Shown here: positions 53,377-64,000 of the stretch, in pieces
How positions within the stretch are numbered: the stretch's first letter is position 1
Layout: each line of letters begins with the position of its first letter
Assembly (NCBI RefSeq): GCF_902459465.1
Contig: NC_047068.1
Location: 11,920,195 to 11,984,194, forward strand
Source: Asterias rubens
Taxonomy: Eukaryota > Echinodermata > Asteroidea > Forcipulatida > Asteriidae
Reading direction: 5' to 3'
DNA: 64,000 nucleotides
Program-made: the position numbers and the translations under genes
The notes under the pieces: model-generated
Told to the model about the DNA's origin: nothing
What the model saw: the letters and a program-made list of their open reading frames with translations, nothing else
Databases searched by the model: none

Positions 53377-54259
53377 GTGAGAATTGAAAAATGTATCTCT
53401 AAAGTTTAAAAGTACATGTTCTTATTATGATTTAGATCAAGAACGTGTGGGCCTGTCCGAAAACTCGGCTTGAGCTGTGAATGCATGGCCCTACCGCACG
53501 TTATCGCAGTTTCAGGGACATCATTGACACACAACACACACACGACGCCACACGCAGAGCCATGCCTAGCCCTTGTGTAGTAGTAGTAGTAGCCTATATA
53601 ACGTCCAATAGTGTCCTTAGTTAACCCCCTTATCATTAACTTTGATTGATAATATCCCTTGATATGAAACATGTAGATGAACTTGGGTGAACATGTAATG
53701 TATATAGCAATTAAAACAGCATGGGTTTGGTAGGCCTCTTCTTCCCAAGGAATGGGAAAACTTTGTTAATTATCTCCAAAGATTTGGTATTTTCTCCTTA
53801 GAAAATGGGTAATCGGTTCTGTTCTTCCAAAACGTTGAGTACATGCTATTATCTTGCCCAACTGTTTGCTTACTGATCTAAAAAAGTTGGGTTACATGTT
53901 CCTGATCTCCCCAAGGGTTGGGTACATGTGCACCGCCAACTATATTCTCCCTAAATAGTGGGCGCATGTGCTCCTATACCAAGCAGTGGGGGTACGTGAC
54001 ACTGTTTTACCTGGGACCGGGGTATGTCCCTATTTTCCCCTGATGCTGACAATTTGGAAACAAAATGACCACTTCTTGATAAAAAGGGAACACAAAAATC
54101 AAAGCAAAAAAAAGGACCCTTAAATTTACCAAGATTACACTAGTTTTAAGAGTATTGGAAGCAGTGCATAGTTACACACAGCTACTTTTAAGATAGGATA
54201 TCTATGCCCATGCGTAACAGCTTTGCAATTAAATTTTTGTTTGTTTACAACTCATACAG

Positions 54260-54349
54260 ATAATGAGATCGACATGCAGGCAATGAAGGTGCTGACCAAG
54301 GCAGATAATTTGCAACTTATTCCCGAAATCATCCATCGACACTCAACGG
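54260..54349 (+). pseudogene. exon-like piece b: SAM-domain-like core
   Basis: NEIDMQAMKVLTKADNLQLI is flanked by acceptor ctcatacag and donor ACGG/gtaagt. The pattern D-N-E-I-D-x-x-A-x-x-x-L-T-x-x-D-L fits a SAM domain. Confidence 0.5.
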
Positions 54350-54807
54350 GTAAGTGATGAATTTCTCTGAAAACAAGCAGCCTTGCTTTGGTCTTCTATT
54401 TGTCACTGTTATCTGAATTTGTTTTATTTAAATGACTCCAGTATGTTTTGAAAACCCAATTTCATGAATCATTTGTTTTCAGAAATAATTACAATTCTTA
54501 CAAACCCAACACAAAATAATAGTAACACACATGTCTCTAGTAAATTACTGTTACTCTTCTCAGTATACGGATCTGTCCTGGTGTTCGTGCGTGGTTGTCT
54601 TCAGATTGTGCCGTCACCTTGTAAACCCTAACAAGGCGCTTTAAACAGCTCTCATAGCTCAAAAAAATAACTCTGTATATCCTCTTGTTAAATAAAATAA
54701 CAATGATCACTTTACTTGACACTTGAATGTTATATTAGGCGCTATATCTTAAGAACTGAGTATTAGGACATTAACAAGTTTTATTAATTATTCTTTTTAT
54801 GCCACAG

Positions 54808-55071
54808 GATATCATAATGCCACACTACCTGAAGGACAAAGCTTCATCAAAGCTTCATCCCCAGCCCTTTGTGCTATCATTAGGCAGCGCTGATCTGGAG
54901 TCAAGAAATGCTTTTCCACAACCATCAGTCATGAAAGCAGTAGATGTGTACTACAAGGCACACTATGTGCTGGACTGCAAATACCAAGTTCAGTGCCACG
55001 GGTATGGACTTTTTTTGAAACGTGTGTGTTCAGCCAGCAAGGTGTGCAATCGAAAGAAACCGCCACACTGA
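54808..55071 (+). pseudogene. exon-like piece c: C-terminal region of an uncharacterised family
   Basis: The open frame from an acceptor-like gccacag contains PFVLSLGSADLESRN and AVDVYYKAHYVLDCKYQVQC. This resembles the C-terminal block of large, uncharacterised invertebrate protein families (from memory). The frame does not follow from piece b, so an exon is missing or the gene is dead. Confidence 0.4.
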
Positions 55072-55109
55072 GAGGTCTAATGGCTTATCTTGCACATTAA
55101 AACGTGCTG

Positions 55110-55790
55110 GTAAGTCACTGCAGTAATGCTGCACCCATCTAAAAGTATAAAAGGCTACCTAACAAGTTATAATTATTGTAGTCGGTGTGTGAGAGAATCA
55201 CATTATAAAACTTTGTTAAGTTAGCAGCTTTAAAGGTTTCATTAGTAAACATAATACAATTTAAAAGTGTAAGTCCCTGTTACATCTGACTGGTCTAACT
55301 TGTCTTTCAAGTGTCAAAAAAATGACAACTCTTGTTTGTATTTTGTTTAGAAAGTACTTTGCTTTACAAAATAACTCTTTGTTTTGAAAGTCACTGCAGC
55401 AATATCTGCTATAAACCCATTTAAAATTATATAAGGCTACCTAACAAGTTGATCCTTAGGCAGTCTTATTATAGTTGGTGTGTAATAGAAGCAGATTCTT
55501 AACTTTGGTATGAAACAATGTTATGAGTAAATATATTACATTTTGAAAGTGTTCATCCCAGTAACGTCCGACCTGTCTGACTTGTCGTGCAAGTGTCATC
55601 GAATTGACAGTTCTTTGTTGTATTTGCTTAGAAAGTACTTTGCTTTACACAATAACTCTCATTGTTTTGAAAGTCACTGCAGCAATGTCTGCTGAACCCA
55701 TTTACAAGTATATAAGGCTACCTAACAAGTTGATCATTAGGCAGTCGTAGTCGGAGAGTAAAAGAAGCAGATTCAAAAAAATTGTTTTAG
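55110..55790 (+). repeat. tandem repeat, about 281-bp unit, inside the CACTA-like element
   Basis: AAGGCTACCTAACAAGTT recurs at 55151, 55433 and 55713, and GTCACTGCAG near 55116, 55390 and 55672. About 2.5 copies. Confidence 0.8.
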
Positions 55791-56820
55791 TTTGAAACAA
55801 ACAGGCTTTTTCCGTTGATTTTTTTTCTGGGGGATGGGGTGTTTAACCCTTTAGTCCCTGCACCGCCCGAGTTTGCTGAAATCCAACTTCTCAAGATTCT
55901 TGCAGTAAATTACTGGAATCGTAGTTCAAATTTTAAAAGATAGCCATGGCTTAATGTGTATGCACAATTTTTTACCCTTTCGGTAATATTTGTCTAAAAG
56001 TACAAGTTCTCATGGGAACAATAAATGCCTCTCGTTAAACGGTTACGGTAATTTTTATGGCGAATATTTTTGTGCACGGATAAAATGAACACAAAAGCTT
56101 TTCAAGGCTTTTGTCTGGCTCAATGCTCATACTGATTAAATGCGAAGGCGTTAATTTTCGACAATATCATCATAAATGATGAACAGTTTCCTGTTTACTA
56201 ATGAGCGTTTTATTTTTCGTAAGAGCTAAATTATTTCATCATCATTAGCTTCGACAAGTCAACTGTGAAGGGAGAATTAATAACGATCTATAACAACTAG
56301 ATACATTACCAAATGCGTAGACCTACTAATGACTATCGAGTTTTCTTTTGATGTTCCTTTTTTTCTACAAACACAAGCTAGCGAGGTTTCCTCGTACCGC
56401 ATACAGTGTATCGCTATATGCGGCTGGGCGGTACAGTGGCTAAATGGTTAAGTCAGCAGCTTTAACGGTTTTATGAGTAATATAGCCTATGTTTGTATTT
56501 ATTTGTGCAAAAACGTTGTTTCATTGCTTGTTTGATGTTCACAAATAAAAAAGGAAAAGCAAAGAAGTACTTTCTGAAGTCTTTCATTAATGTTTGTGCT
56601 AATTACTCAACTGTTGGATGAATAATTTGGTTCAATCTAGTCTCAACAACTGAGCTTTAGTAATGGATTTGTGCCCAACAGTTTACAAAAACGAACGGAA
56701 ATTTACCACCAAGAGGTCATTATCTGGATACACGGTTGCCCATCTATTGCATAGTCATATTCCAACTACTAAGCAGTTATTCCTTAAGGTTGACCAATAT
56801 ATGAGGAAACATGGTTATAC
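55791..56820. other. right interior of the CACTA-like element
   Basis: No coding frame, and no similarity that I recognise to the rest of the window. Confidence 0.4.
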
Positions 56821-57072
56821 AACGTTTGTGTAACTGTTACTACCCAAGAATTGGGAGACTTATTATTACCAACCCTTGGACATACAAAACAAACCAAAGG
56901 TTGGGCAGAAGTAAATTCCCAACTTGTGTGTAGGTCGTTTGCTCAATCATTAAGCAATGACATTGACCAACGACCGTTGGGCTATAATTGCCCAATAGAT
57001 GTTGAAGCTGACTATTGTACCAACGTTGGGCAATAAGTTGGGCAATTTTTTGCCCAAAGTTCTAACAGTGCA

Positions 57073-57885
57073 CCAAAGGAACATTTTTGATGCGAGGGCA
57101 TTTAAGGGACCAACAGTTCCCCCCATTCTCGAAATATAAGACACAGCTGTGCTATTGTCTGATTTGATCAGAACATGAACATTATTGAGAGTTTCACAGA
57201 GAGTTAGCAATGCATTTTGAGCTGCCAATAACTCCAACATATTTATATGCAACTGTTGTGTTTTGGACCACTTACCCTGTGTGTAAGAGTTGTCCGTTTC
57301 GGAGACTGCACCCCAGCCGGTATTACTGGCATCTGTACAGATAACAATAGTAATGGGTGGTTTTTTAATTGACGATTTTACATCATCGCATGGAATATCC
57401 AACCACCATGTTGTCTCTTCTCTTATAGTTTGGTTTACTGCAATATTTGCATCATAATTGCCATACTCATTTTTTAGGGTATTCGATTTGGCAGATTCGA
57501 GTTTTCTAAAATGCAATTTTCCTCTTGGAAAAGCATCAAATGTGGCAATAATCATGCCTATCAATTTTGTGAGATTCCGTAAAGTCAAGACTTTCTTTTC
57601 CAGAATTTGTGTTCCCTCCGATTTTAACTTGTGTATTTTCGACTTTGGAACATTGATCGTCATTGTTTTGGAATCGATCTCAACGCCCAGGTAAGTTGAA
57701 TGGGTCTGCGGTTTCAAGCAGGATTTTCCCTTGTTTATATGGAATCCCAAATATTCCAATAACTGTACCACAAAGGTTGTTTGTTCATTGCTTTCATTCT
57801 CCGATGAAGCCATGATCAGAATATCGTCAATAAAAATTACCAACCGAATTCCTTTACTTCTTGCTGTTGCAATGACTGGTTTCAT
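57073..57885 (-). pseudogene. DIRS copy B reverse transcriptase C-terminal part and RNase H N-terminal part
   Basis: Starts MKPVIATARSKG, has LVIFIDDILIM and ITIVICTDASNTGWGAV, and breaks off at SKMFLWC at the transposon junction. It is one Gln shorter than copy A in the KWSKTQQ stretch. Confidence 0.85.
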
Positions 57886-59561
57886 CCGAAAGGTAAACAG
57901 GTGAATCTATAGAACTGATTCTCCCATGAAAAGCACAGATAAGATTGATCATTCTCACACATTGGGATTGCGAAGTACGCATCTTTCAGGTCAATGGAAG
58001 TAAGGAAGTCATTGGATTGAATAATTTCCTTAACTAGTTTTATATTTTCCATTTTAAAATGTTCATATCTGACAAAAGTATTCAAATCTTTCAGATTTAT
58101 AACCGGTCTCAGTCCACCAGATTTTTTAGGAATGAGGAAAATGTTCGATACGAACCGACAGTTAGACCTTTTAGTGGGCTGAATTGCACCCTTTTGAAGG
58201 AGTTCTTTTATCTCCTGATTTACAGTCTGGATTTCCTCATTAGAAAACATTGTTCTTTTTGGTTTGACTGATTGTACAGGGCGTGCAATGAAATCAATTT
58301 TGCAGCCTGATATGGTGTTTAGAATCCACCTGTCGGAGGTAATCTGAGACCAATTATAATGGTGAAACTTTAACTGCCCGGCACATGCCGAAATTGCAGT
58401 GGAGTCATGTTTTACATACCAGTTTTTTGTTTCAGTAAATTGACCACTTGTAGCTGTTGCTGTAGGTTTATGGTGGGAAAACTTCCCACTATCATTTTTC
58501 CCGCCTCGGCGGTTGCCACTTGGGTAGTAGGATTGCGTATACCGCGGTTGAGTTCTGTTTCCAGAGGTACGCCCTGTCGTGAAACCCTGGCGAAATCCAC
58601 GGGTTCTTTGGGAGTAAGGCTCAAACCGACGGTTTTGAGTACTTCTGTTATTTTCTGAATAAGTCAGCTTTCTACCGGCTTTAAAAGCCTCGGCAACCTG
58701 TTTCATTGATGAATTTAGATCTTGTCCGAATAGTTTATCAGACACAGGTGTGCTCCTTGAGCACAAGCCCTTATACATAGGGTTAAGGCAGGGTTTCAAA
58801 TCATCCCGTCGCTTCATACTTAATTCATATGATGCATTTCCCGATAGTGTAATGCCATCAAGGGCATACTGTTTGATTTTTTCGGTGTCTGCTACGGTAC
58901 CCGCCTTGGCAGTGTCCCGTAGTTCATTTAGAATATGGAAGTATGGAATCATACCTTTGACCACATGTTTCTGAATTTGCTGAGTGCCCACGTCTTTGGA
59001 GCGGGCCGATGCAGGAATAGTGCCCCACAAGTCTGCGTCCACTCTGGGGGCAGATACAGCCGGCGCATTAGCCGGTGTCGCATATTTTTCTGCGATCTTT
59101 GTATATATCTCCTTTTTGATCGGTAGTGTTACCGCTTTGGTTGCTCTATCGGCCAAATTTGAGAAAATTTCTGCGCCTTTGGCTTCAGAAGTCTCATAAA
59201 TGTCTTCGCAAGACAATAAATCAAAATCTTCCTCCTGTTTTGAAGGAGAACTGGCTGCCACGTTACTGGTCAGCTCGAAAATTTGGTTTGGGTCATAACA
59301 GTTACCCTGTTGTCCAACGAAATCATCATGAAACATATTGTCGACTGGGATTGCAGACGACTGTTGGTTTTTTACCATGTTCGTCAGCATGTTTTGCATG
59401 CTGGCAATGGAGAGGGAAAGCTTATGTATTCCCGTTGAGTTTGCCTGAAGCTTCGCTTCTAAGCTTACATTTGGTGTAATATCTTCATCACCAGCGGCTT
59501 GGCCGCATTGAAACTCAGACTCAATGTCTGACGGGAGCTCTAAATCAATTGAATTTTCCAT
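57882..59561 (-). pseudogene. DIRS copy B gag-like ORF fused to reverse transcriptase N-terminal part
   Basis: One frame runs from MENSIDLELPSDIESEFQCG through the Arg/Gly-rich tail and on into YVKHDSTAISACAGQLKFHH, IPKKSGGLRPVINLKDLN and FTCLPFG, then stops. In copy A a 7-nt difference splits this into two ORFs. The upstream frame is open to 59774. Confidence 0.82.
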
Positions 59562-59913
59562 TTCGATGTCCGCAGTGCTGTTACACACGAAGAAAAGATG
59601 GCTCAGGACTTGTGTCCGGGCCTTTACTATACGGGCATCGCCCCATGGACTTATTAGAATAACAATACAACCTTTGAATGTATTGTGTGATCCGCATGCC
59701 ATCACGTAGGAAGAAATGCAATCCCTCTGAAGACTTGTACGAATGTTATGAAATAGAATCTGAAATGGTTTCAACTTTTATGAGGATCGTCTCTAACAAA
59801 AGTTGATGGGTAATAAAACCGCTGGGTAACTGTATGGATATGAGACTATTAATAAATATGTTTTGCAGACTTGTATTTGTTTTTACGTTAATCGTTTTAG
59901 AACAAGTTTCATG

Positions 59914-60274
59914 TTTAAAGGAACACGTTGCCTTGGATCGGTCGAGTTGGTCTTTGAAAAGGGTTTGTAACCGTTTGTTATCAAATACATAGGTTAGAAA
60001 GATGTTGTAAAAGTAGAATACAATGAACCACCTAAACATACCTCGAAATTGCACGGTTTTCCTTTTACCTCGTCGACTAACACGGTCGGCCGTTTATGGG
60101 AGTCAAATTTGTTACTCCCATAAATGGCCGACCGTGTTCCGCGAAGTAAAAGGAAAACCACGCAATTTCGAGGCAAATTTGTGTGGATCATTGTATTCTA
60201 CTTTTAAAACATCTTTCAAATCATATGCATTTTAAAGACCGACTCGTCCGATCCAAGGCAACGTGTTTCTTTAA
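59914..60274. mobile_element. M2 MITE inside DIRS copy B
   Basis: Same position and sequence as the copy in DIRS A, with a few substitutions (GGGTCGGCCGTTTATGGGAG context), so it was present before the two copies separated. Confidence 0.85.
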
Positions 60275-61499
60275 AGTTCTCCTTTCACTGTGCATCAGAA
60301 CAAGATTCTGGGTAGTTGAAACTTTTGGGGGCAATAATGAGCTTTCATGTTTAAACTTCAAAGTGGAAGGAGGATATGAAGTATATTATAATATGGCCAT
60401 ATTCAATTCAACTAAACGAACACACCCATTGATACGCAATCAAATTCTTTTGTGGACATGACAGCAGTGTGCTGTTGTGGGCATTATGGATGCACCGTTA
60501 TCTAATATCATTGTATCCAATGGAATCACTGGATCAGCCAGCAGGGACCTGTATTCATCCTTGCCGATAAAGACAGGGTCAATAGTGGTTGATGACCACT
60601 CAAACACATCCAAATCACATCCAAAGGACATTATAGACTATGGTCCCCAGATTCGGTCTCGCATGAACTATTTTGAAATGGCAGAACTCCTCCACAAAGA
60701 GAAAGATTGAATTAGTACAATGGGTTTAGCTTCTAGCCTCATCTCATCTACCTTTTGGTCACAGTCGAAATCGTTGTAAAGCAATCTTTGTAATAGTGCT
60801 TAGAGGTTGTTGACAACTCCAACTCATCCGAAGGATATTAAAGACTGGAGGTTGCGTTTAGGTTTAAGGCAGCAGTTCATATTTACTACCCCGCAAAGAT
60901 TAATTGCAATAGAGGTTCAAAACAATTCGTATGATTGAATATCAAACAAAACACAAAAAGTACCAACATCAGAACACATTTGTTGATTTTATTCATGCAT
61001 TACTAAACTACAATTAGTTATATAAAATACATTGTAAATAGAAAAATAGAAATTAGATAATCAGATTTGGTCAAAGATTCAAGGCAGAAATATTTTGTAT
61101 TGAATATCAGACTTTCGTATCTAAGTGATATGCTTGAAACTGACTGACACCAAATGGTTATATTGATTAAATAAATAAACTAAATATAACAAAATGTTAT
61201 TAGTCCTTAAAGTTGTTATTTACTTTTGTAATCCAATCGATTTTGTTGATTAATAAACAAGGTGAATAAGACAATAGTCCAGTACGTTTAAATAATTTTA
61301 CATATCACTCAGATGCATCCAGGATTGGATGAAGAAGTCATGCTCTTTTAATCCAACAGCTTGGACCAGTCATGGCTTCAAGGTTTGTAGAAATTTATAT
61401 GGTTTTGTGTTTTCTATATATATATATATAAATGTGAATCCAAATTCATTTATATACATGTATATATATAAATGAATTTGGATTGAACAAAGAAAAATT

Positions 61500-61571
61500 G
61501 ACTAGAGCGGGATTTGAACCAACGACCTCCGGATTAACGTGCCGGCGCTCTACCAACTGAGCTATCTAGCC
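61500..61571 (-). repeat. tRNA-like sequence, anticodon-loop GTT (repeat B1)
   Basis: Best-preserved member of the tRNA-like family. Acceptor stem GGCTAGA/TCTAGTC, loop ACGTTAA, T-loop TTCAAAT. Within a tandem unit of about 316 bp. Confidence 0.6.
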
Positions 61572-61815
61572 CTATGTTGGTGGTCTGCCAATTTTGTCAA
61601 TATCTTTGTTCGGGGGGTGCCTGTCAGAAGCCATTAAACCGCAAACTGCCGCGTAGCCAGGGATCACACCCGGGTAACGATGCAACCTGGGAAGCGGCAG
61701 ACAGGGGATCACCTTAAGGGGATGTGACTTTTTATATCAGATATCAAATAATAAACCACAAGGGAAACTGACTGGGTACATTTTTAAATGAATTTGGATT
61801 GAACAAAGAAAAATT

Positions 61816-61887
61816 GACTAGAGCGGGAGTTGAACCAACGACCTCCGGATTAACGTGCCGGCGCTCTACCAACTGAGCTATCTAGCC
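61816..61887 (-). repeat. tRNA-like sequence (repeat B2)
   Basis: Second tandem copy. The unit also carries CAACCTGGGAAGCGGCAGAC and TGACTGGGTACATTTTTAAA; the last partial unit ends near 62040. Confidence 0.6.
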
Positions 61888-62040
61888 CTATGTTGGTGGT
61901 CTCCCAATTTTGTCAATATTTTTGTAACGATACAACCTGGGAAGCGGCAGACAGGAGATCACCTTAAGGGGATGCGACTTTTTATATCAGATATCAAATA
62001 ATAAACCACAAGGGAAACTGACTGGGTACATTTTTAAATG

Positions 62041-62607
62041 ATTTTGGATATATATATATGTTTTTTGTCATGTGAAAAACATGTTTTTTTCTAATAATGA
62101 CCTACACTATTCACTATGGTTTCCCTTTTGTGCGTAACTAGCAATTATGGTGATTTTTAAATGTACATAACTGGTTTATCATCAAACATTGTTGGCGCTG
62201 TTTTAAAAGAAACGACCCGAAATTAAATAACCCGGAAGCAGTTTGGAGAAGCTGATGAATATTAAAACAAAGACATTTCGGGGTAGTGGCTTTCCAATTA
62301 ATTTCTGGTCAACAATAGGCCTCTTGGTTTTTCCCCATTCTTTCTGTATATTTTATTCGTTATGCTGAAATACTCGTTGGATTTGCGTCGAAGTAGTCAA
62401 TATAATGATATTTTGTTAGTTTATTCCAAGTACCTACTTAAAATTAGATAATACTGCCAAATGGGCCCCATGCATGTTGCATCGATAGAACTGTTATAGG
62501 GTTTAAAATGGTAAAATGAGTAGGGGAAAAATGGGGCCTAATTGTTTGGCGATATGTAGCCTGAACACTGAACCGAATAATGTTATGGTTTTGTTTTTAC
62601 TGTTTGT
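62041..62607. other. spacer between DIRS copy B and Link-like gene 2
   Basis: 62050-62140 repeats the TA-run plus GTGAAAAACATG ... CCTACACTATTCACTATGGT block of 38350-38450. A candidate AATAAA (minus) lies at 62352-62357. Nothing else is recognised. Confidence 0.4.
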
Positions 62608-62933
62608 TTATCTATTTGAATATTTACAACAGTAAGCGGGTTGCTTATCACTAGGACGGGGAGTGTTCGGGATCAGATTGACAGTTTTGAACACAATCCT
62701 AGTGGAGGCGTAACATTCACCGGCCTTTACGTACTTTTCTTCACAAGGAGTAACTCTGGCATCACGACCCGTCTTGTCGTACATGCCCCAGCGTGGGTCA
62801 TAGTAGTTTGTCATCCAAGCGGCATACATCTGGCCCAGGGAACATAGCGACAAACCAATACTTTTACAGTAGGTTTGGGCTGACGCCGAATCAGTTTTCT
62901 CATATTTGTCTTTTGTCAGACAAATACCGTTTT
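62608..62933 (-). CDS. Link-like gene 2, last coding exon
   Basis: The acceptor tccgcag has the same phase as in gene 1. NGICLTKDKYEKTDSASAQT, YCKSIGLSLCSLGQMYAAWM, YDPRWGMYDKTGRDARVTPC and PNTPRPSDKQPAYCC align along the whole length with gene 1, and the Cys pattern is kept. The signal-peptide exon is not found up to the right edge, so it is either further right or lost. It is a paralogue with clear divergence, so an old duplication. Confidence 0.75.
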
Positions 62934-63213
62934 CTGCGGATGAAACAAACATAAAAATCAACATCGTTAATAAACCGTAAACCAAAGAGAGACTTATTAA
63001 ACGATGCGTGTCGAGATGCCAAATTAAAAGAATCTGACGTGCAGCGAGTCCGAATTTCTTATTCTGTCAAGGCACTTGTTTACAAAGCGCCATTGTGTAC
63101 CAACTATTACTATACCTCATACATATTCAAGACCGAGAGTAGAATTCTCATTGGTCCATTCATCATCACGTGCCAGGTGTCAATTTTGCTAATTACCAAG
63201 CGCGCACGTGAGT
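62934..63213. other. Link-like gene 2 intron, 3' part
   Basis: ACGATGCGTGTCGAGAT and TTTCTTATTCTGTCAAGGCA match the gene 1 intron (47949-48065), confirming that the introns are homologous. The hammerhead-like insert of gene 1 is absent here. Confidence 0.6.
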
Positions 63214-63815
63214 ATTTCTTATTTATGTTAATGACATCTGTAATTCTACCCAACTTCTGAAATTTATCATATGTGCAGATGATACAAACATTTTCTATAG
63301 TGGAATTTTTTTTAAATGACGCAGTTACCCTTATAAACACTGAATTAGGTAACGTTTGTGAGTGGGTTACGTGTAATAGATTATCCTTGAACTTAAAGAA
63401 AACACATGCGATGGTTTTTACAAATAAATCTGTAGATAAAAACGTAAATATTCGCCTTAATAATAATGTTATTGAACAGGTAAATTCATGTACATTCTTG
63501 GGTGTCGTCATTGACGATAAACTTACATGGAAAAATCATTGTCAGAAAGTTCTCACATTAATTTCCCGCAACCTTGGCATCATTAGAAAGCTTAAACATT
63601 ATTTTCCTTCTTATATTTTGCTTTCCATTTATAATACATTATCAATGTCTACAGTATTGTATACTTGCCTGGGGTAACACCCACAAAACATTCCTTGATA
63701 AGTTGTTTGTTGTACAAAAATCTTTCCTTAAGATTAATTAAGAGATCACTCTGGACCGCTTTTCGTCAAATTCAACACCTTATCTGTATTTGATCTCTAT
63801 AAATACCATGTGTGC
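63214..63815 (+). pseudogene. non-LTR retrotransposon reverse transcriptase fragment
   Basis: FLIYVNDICNSTQLLKFIIC followed by ADDTNIF (catalytic motif), then after a frameshift in poly-T (about 63307-63316) NVCEWVTCNRLSLNLKKTHA, CTFLGVVIDDKLTWKNHCQK and SYILLSIYNTL. It ends in stops and then an M1 MITE. It is truncated at both ends. Confidence 0.8.
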
Positions 63816-64000
63816 TTTAAAGGCAGTGGAAACTATTAGTAATTGTCAAAGACTAACCTTTACTGTTGGTGTATCTCAACATATGCATAAAATAACAAAC
63901 CTGTGAAAATTTGAGCTCAATCGGTCATCGAACTTGCTAGATAAGAATGAAAGAAAAAACACCCTTATCACACGAAGTTGTGTGCGTTTAGATGGTTGAT
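63816..64000 (+). mobile_element. M1 MITE, left part, continues beyond window
   Basis: Starts TTAAAGGCAGTGGAAACTAT and runs to GTGTGCGTTTAGATGGTTGA at the window edge. It is inserted in the non-LTR fragment. Confidence 0.75.

Larger units (their letters stand above)
52966..57070. mobile_element. CACTA (EnSpm)-like DNA transposon, 4105 bp, non-autonomous
   Basis: The termini are CACTGTTAAAAGAGCTGGGC and, inverted, CACTGTTAGAACTTTGGGCA. The insertion duplicates the dinucleotide CA (52964-52965 and 57071-57072), shown by comparison with empty copy A. TTGGGC/GCCCAA-type subterminal motifs are dense at 53780-54010 and 56830-57060. No transposase is seen. The superfamily is inferred from the CACTG ends and 2-bp duplication. 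Confidence 0.78.
52118..61876 (-). mobile_element. DIRS-like retroelement, copy B, split by a CACTA-like transposon
   Basis: Copy B is homologous to copy A over about 5.65 kb once the 52966-57070 insertion is removed. It has the same post-PFG deletion, 3' truncation, M2 insertion and repeat-F/tRNA-like tail. Specific differences: it retains 7 nt at about 58448 and lacks about 48 nt near 59769 that copy A has. Confidence 0.83.

Noticed and set aside
53306..54893. A continuous gene made by splicing SAM-like pieces a, b and c
   Set aside because: The phases do not fit: a to b gives an immediate stop, and b to c forces a frame that ends early. They are kept only as separate pieces.
61500..61571. 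Functional tRNA-Asn gene
   Set aside because: C at position 33, mismatches in the anticodon and T stems, and tandem repetition with a large non-tRNA unit.
1..64000. A bacterial or viral system, operon or prophage
   Set aside because: No ribosome-binding-site-led ORFs, no viral structural genes, and pervasive spliced genes and animal transposons.

Overview
The window is animal nuclear DNA, most likely from an echinoderm, and I would guess a sea star. The evidence is split genes with GT-AG introns, an AT-rich background packed with short fold-back DNA transposons, DIRS-type and Penelope-like retroelements, non-LTR fragments, tRNA-derived SINEs and minisatellites. There is no bacterial operon structure. 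The sea star assignment is inferred from the look of the repeats and was not tested by any search.

Host genes. (1) 661-18848, minus strand: the first 15 coding exons of a TRPA1-like ankyrin-repeat cation channel. Exon phases join without a break into 754 residues carrying 16 ankyrin repeats. The membrane domain lies beyond the left edge. (2) 23467-27521, minus: a complete three-exon catechol O-methyltransferase-like gene of 231 residues. (3) 47578-49107, minus, with a non-coding first exon near 50311: a small secreted cysteine-rich protein of 145 residues resembling a Link domain. (4) 62608-62933, minus: the last exon of a diverged paralogue of (3).

Mobile DNA. At least 15 copies or pieces of one MITE family (called M1 here, starting AAAGGCAGTGGACACT) lie in introns and spacers. 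A second long-palindrome family (M2, starting AAAGGAACACGTTGCC) has four large copies and several pieces. Other fold-back elements lie at 352-500, 7374-7550, 11745-12158, 20250-21598, 23233-23435, 31130-31745, 32886-33470 and 50458-50695. A broken Penelope-like element (RT plus GIY-YIG) occupies about 35925-38345.

The right third is a layered structure. Two nearly identical, already defective DIRS-like elements (A 40616-46305; B 52118-61876) share the same deletion in the RT, the same 3' truncation and the same M2 insertion. Only B was later split by a 4105-bp CACTA-like transposon (52966-57070) with a 2-bp target duplication, subterminal motifs, a 281-bp tandem repeat and exon-like pieces of a SAM-domain protein. 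The two Link-like paralogues sit to the right of the two DIRS copies. They are far more diverged than the DIRS copies, so the gene duplication is older than the spread of the DIRS sequence.

TRPA1 and COMT are neighbours transcribed in the same direction with about 4.6 kb between them. Nothing in the sequence shows that they work together.
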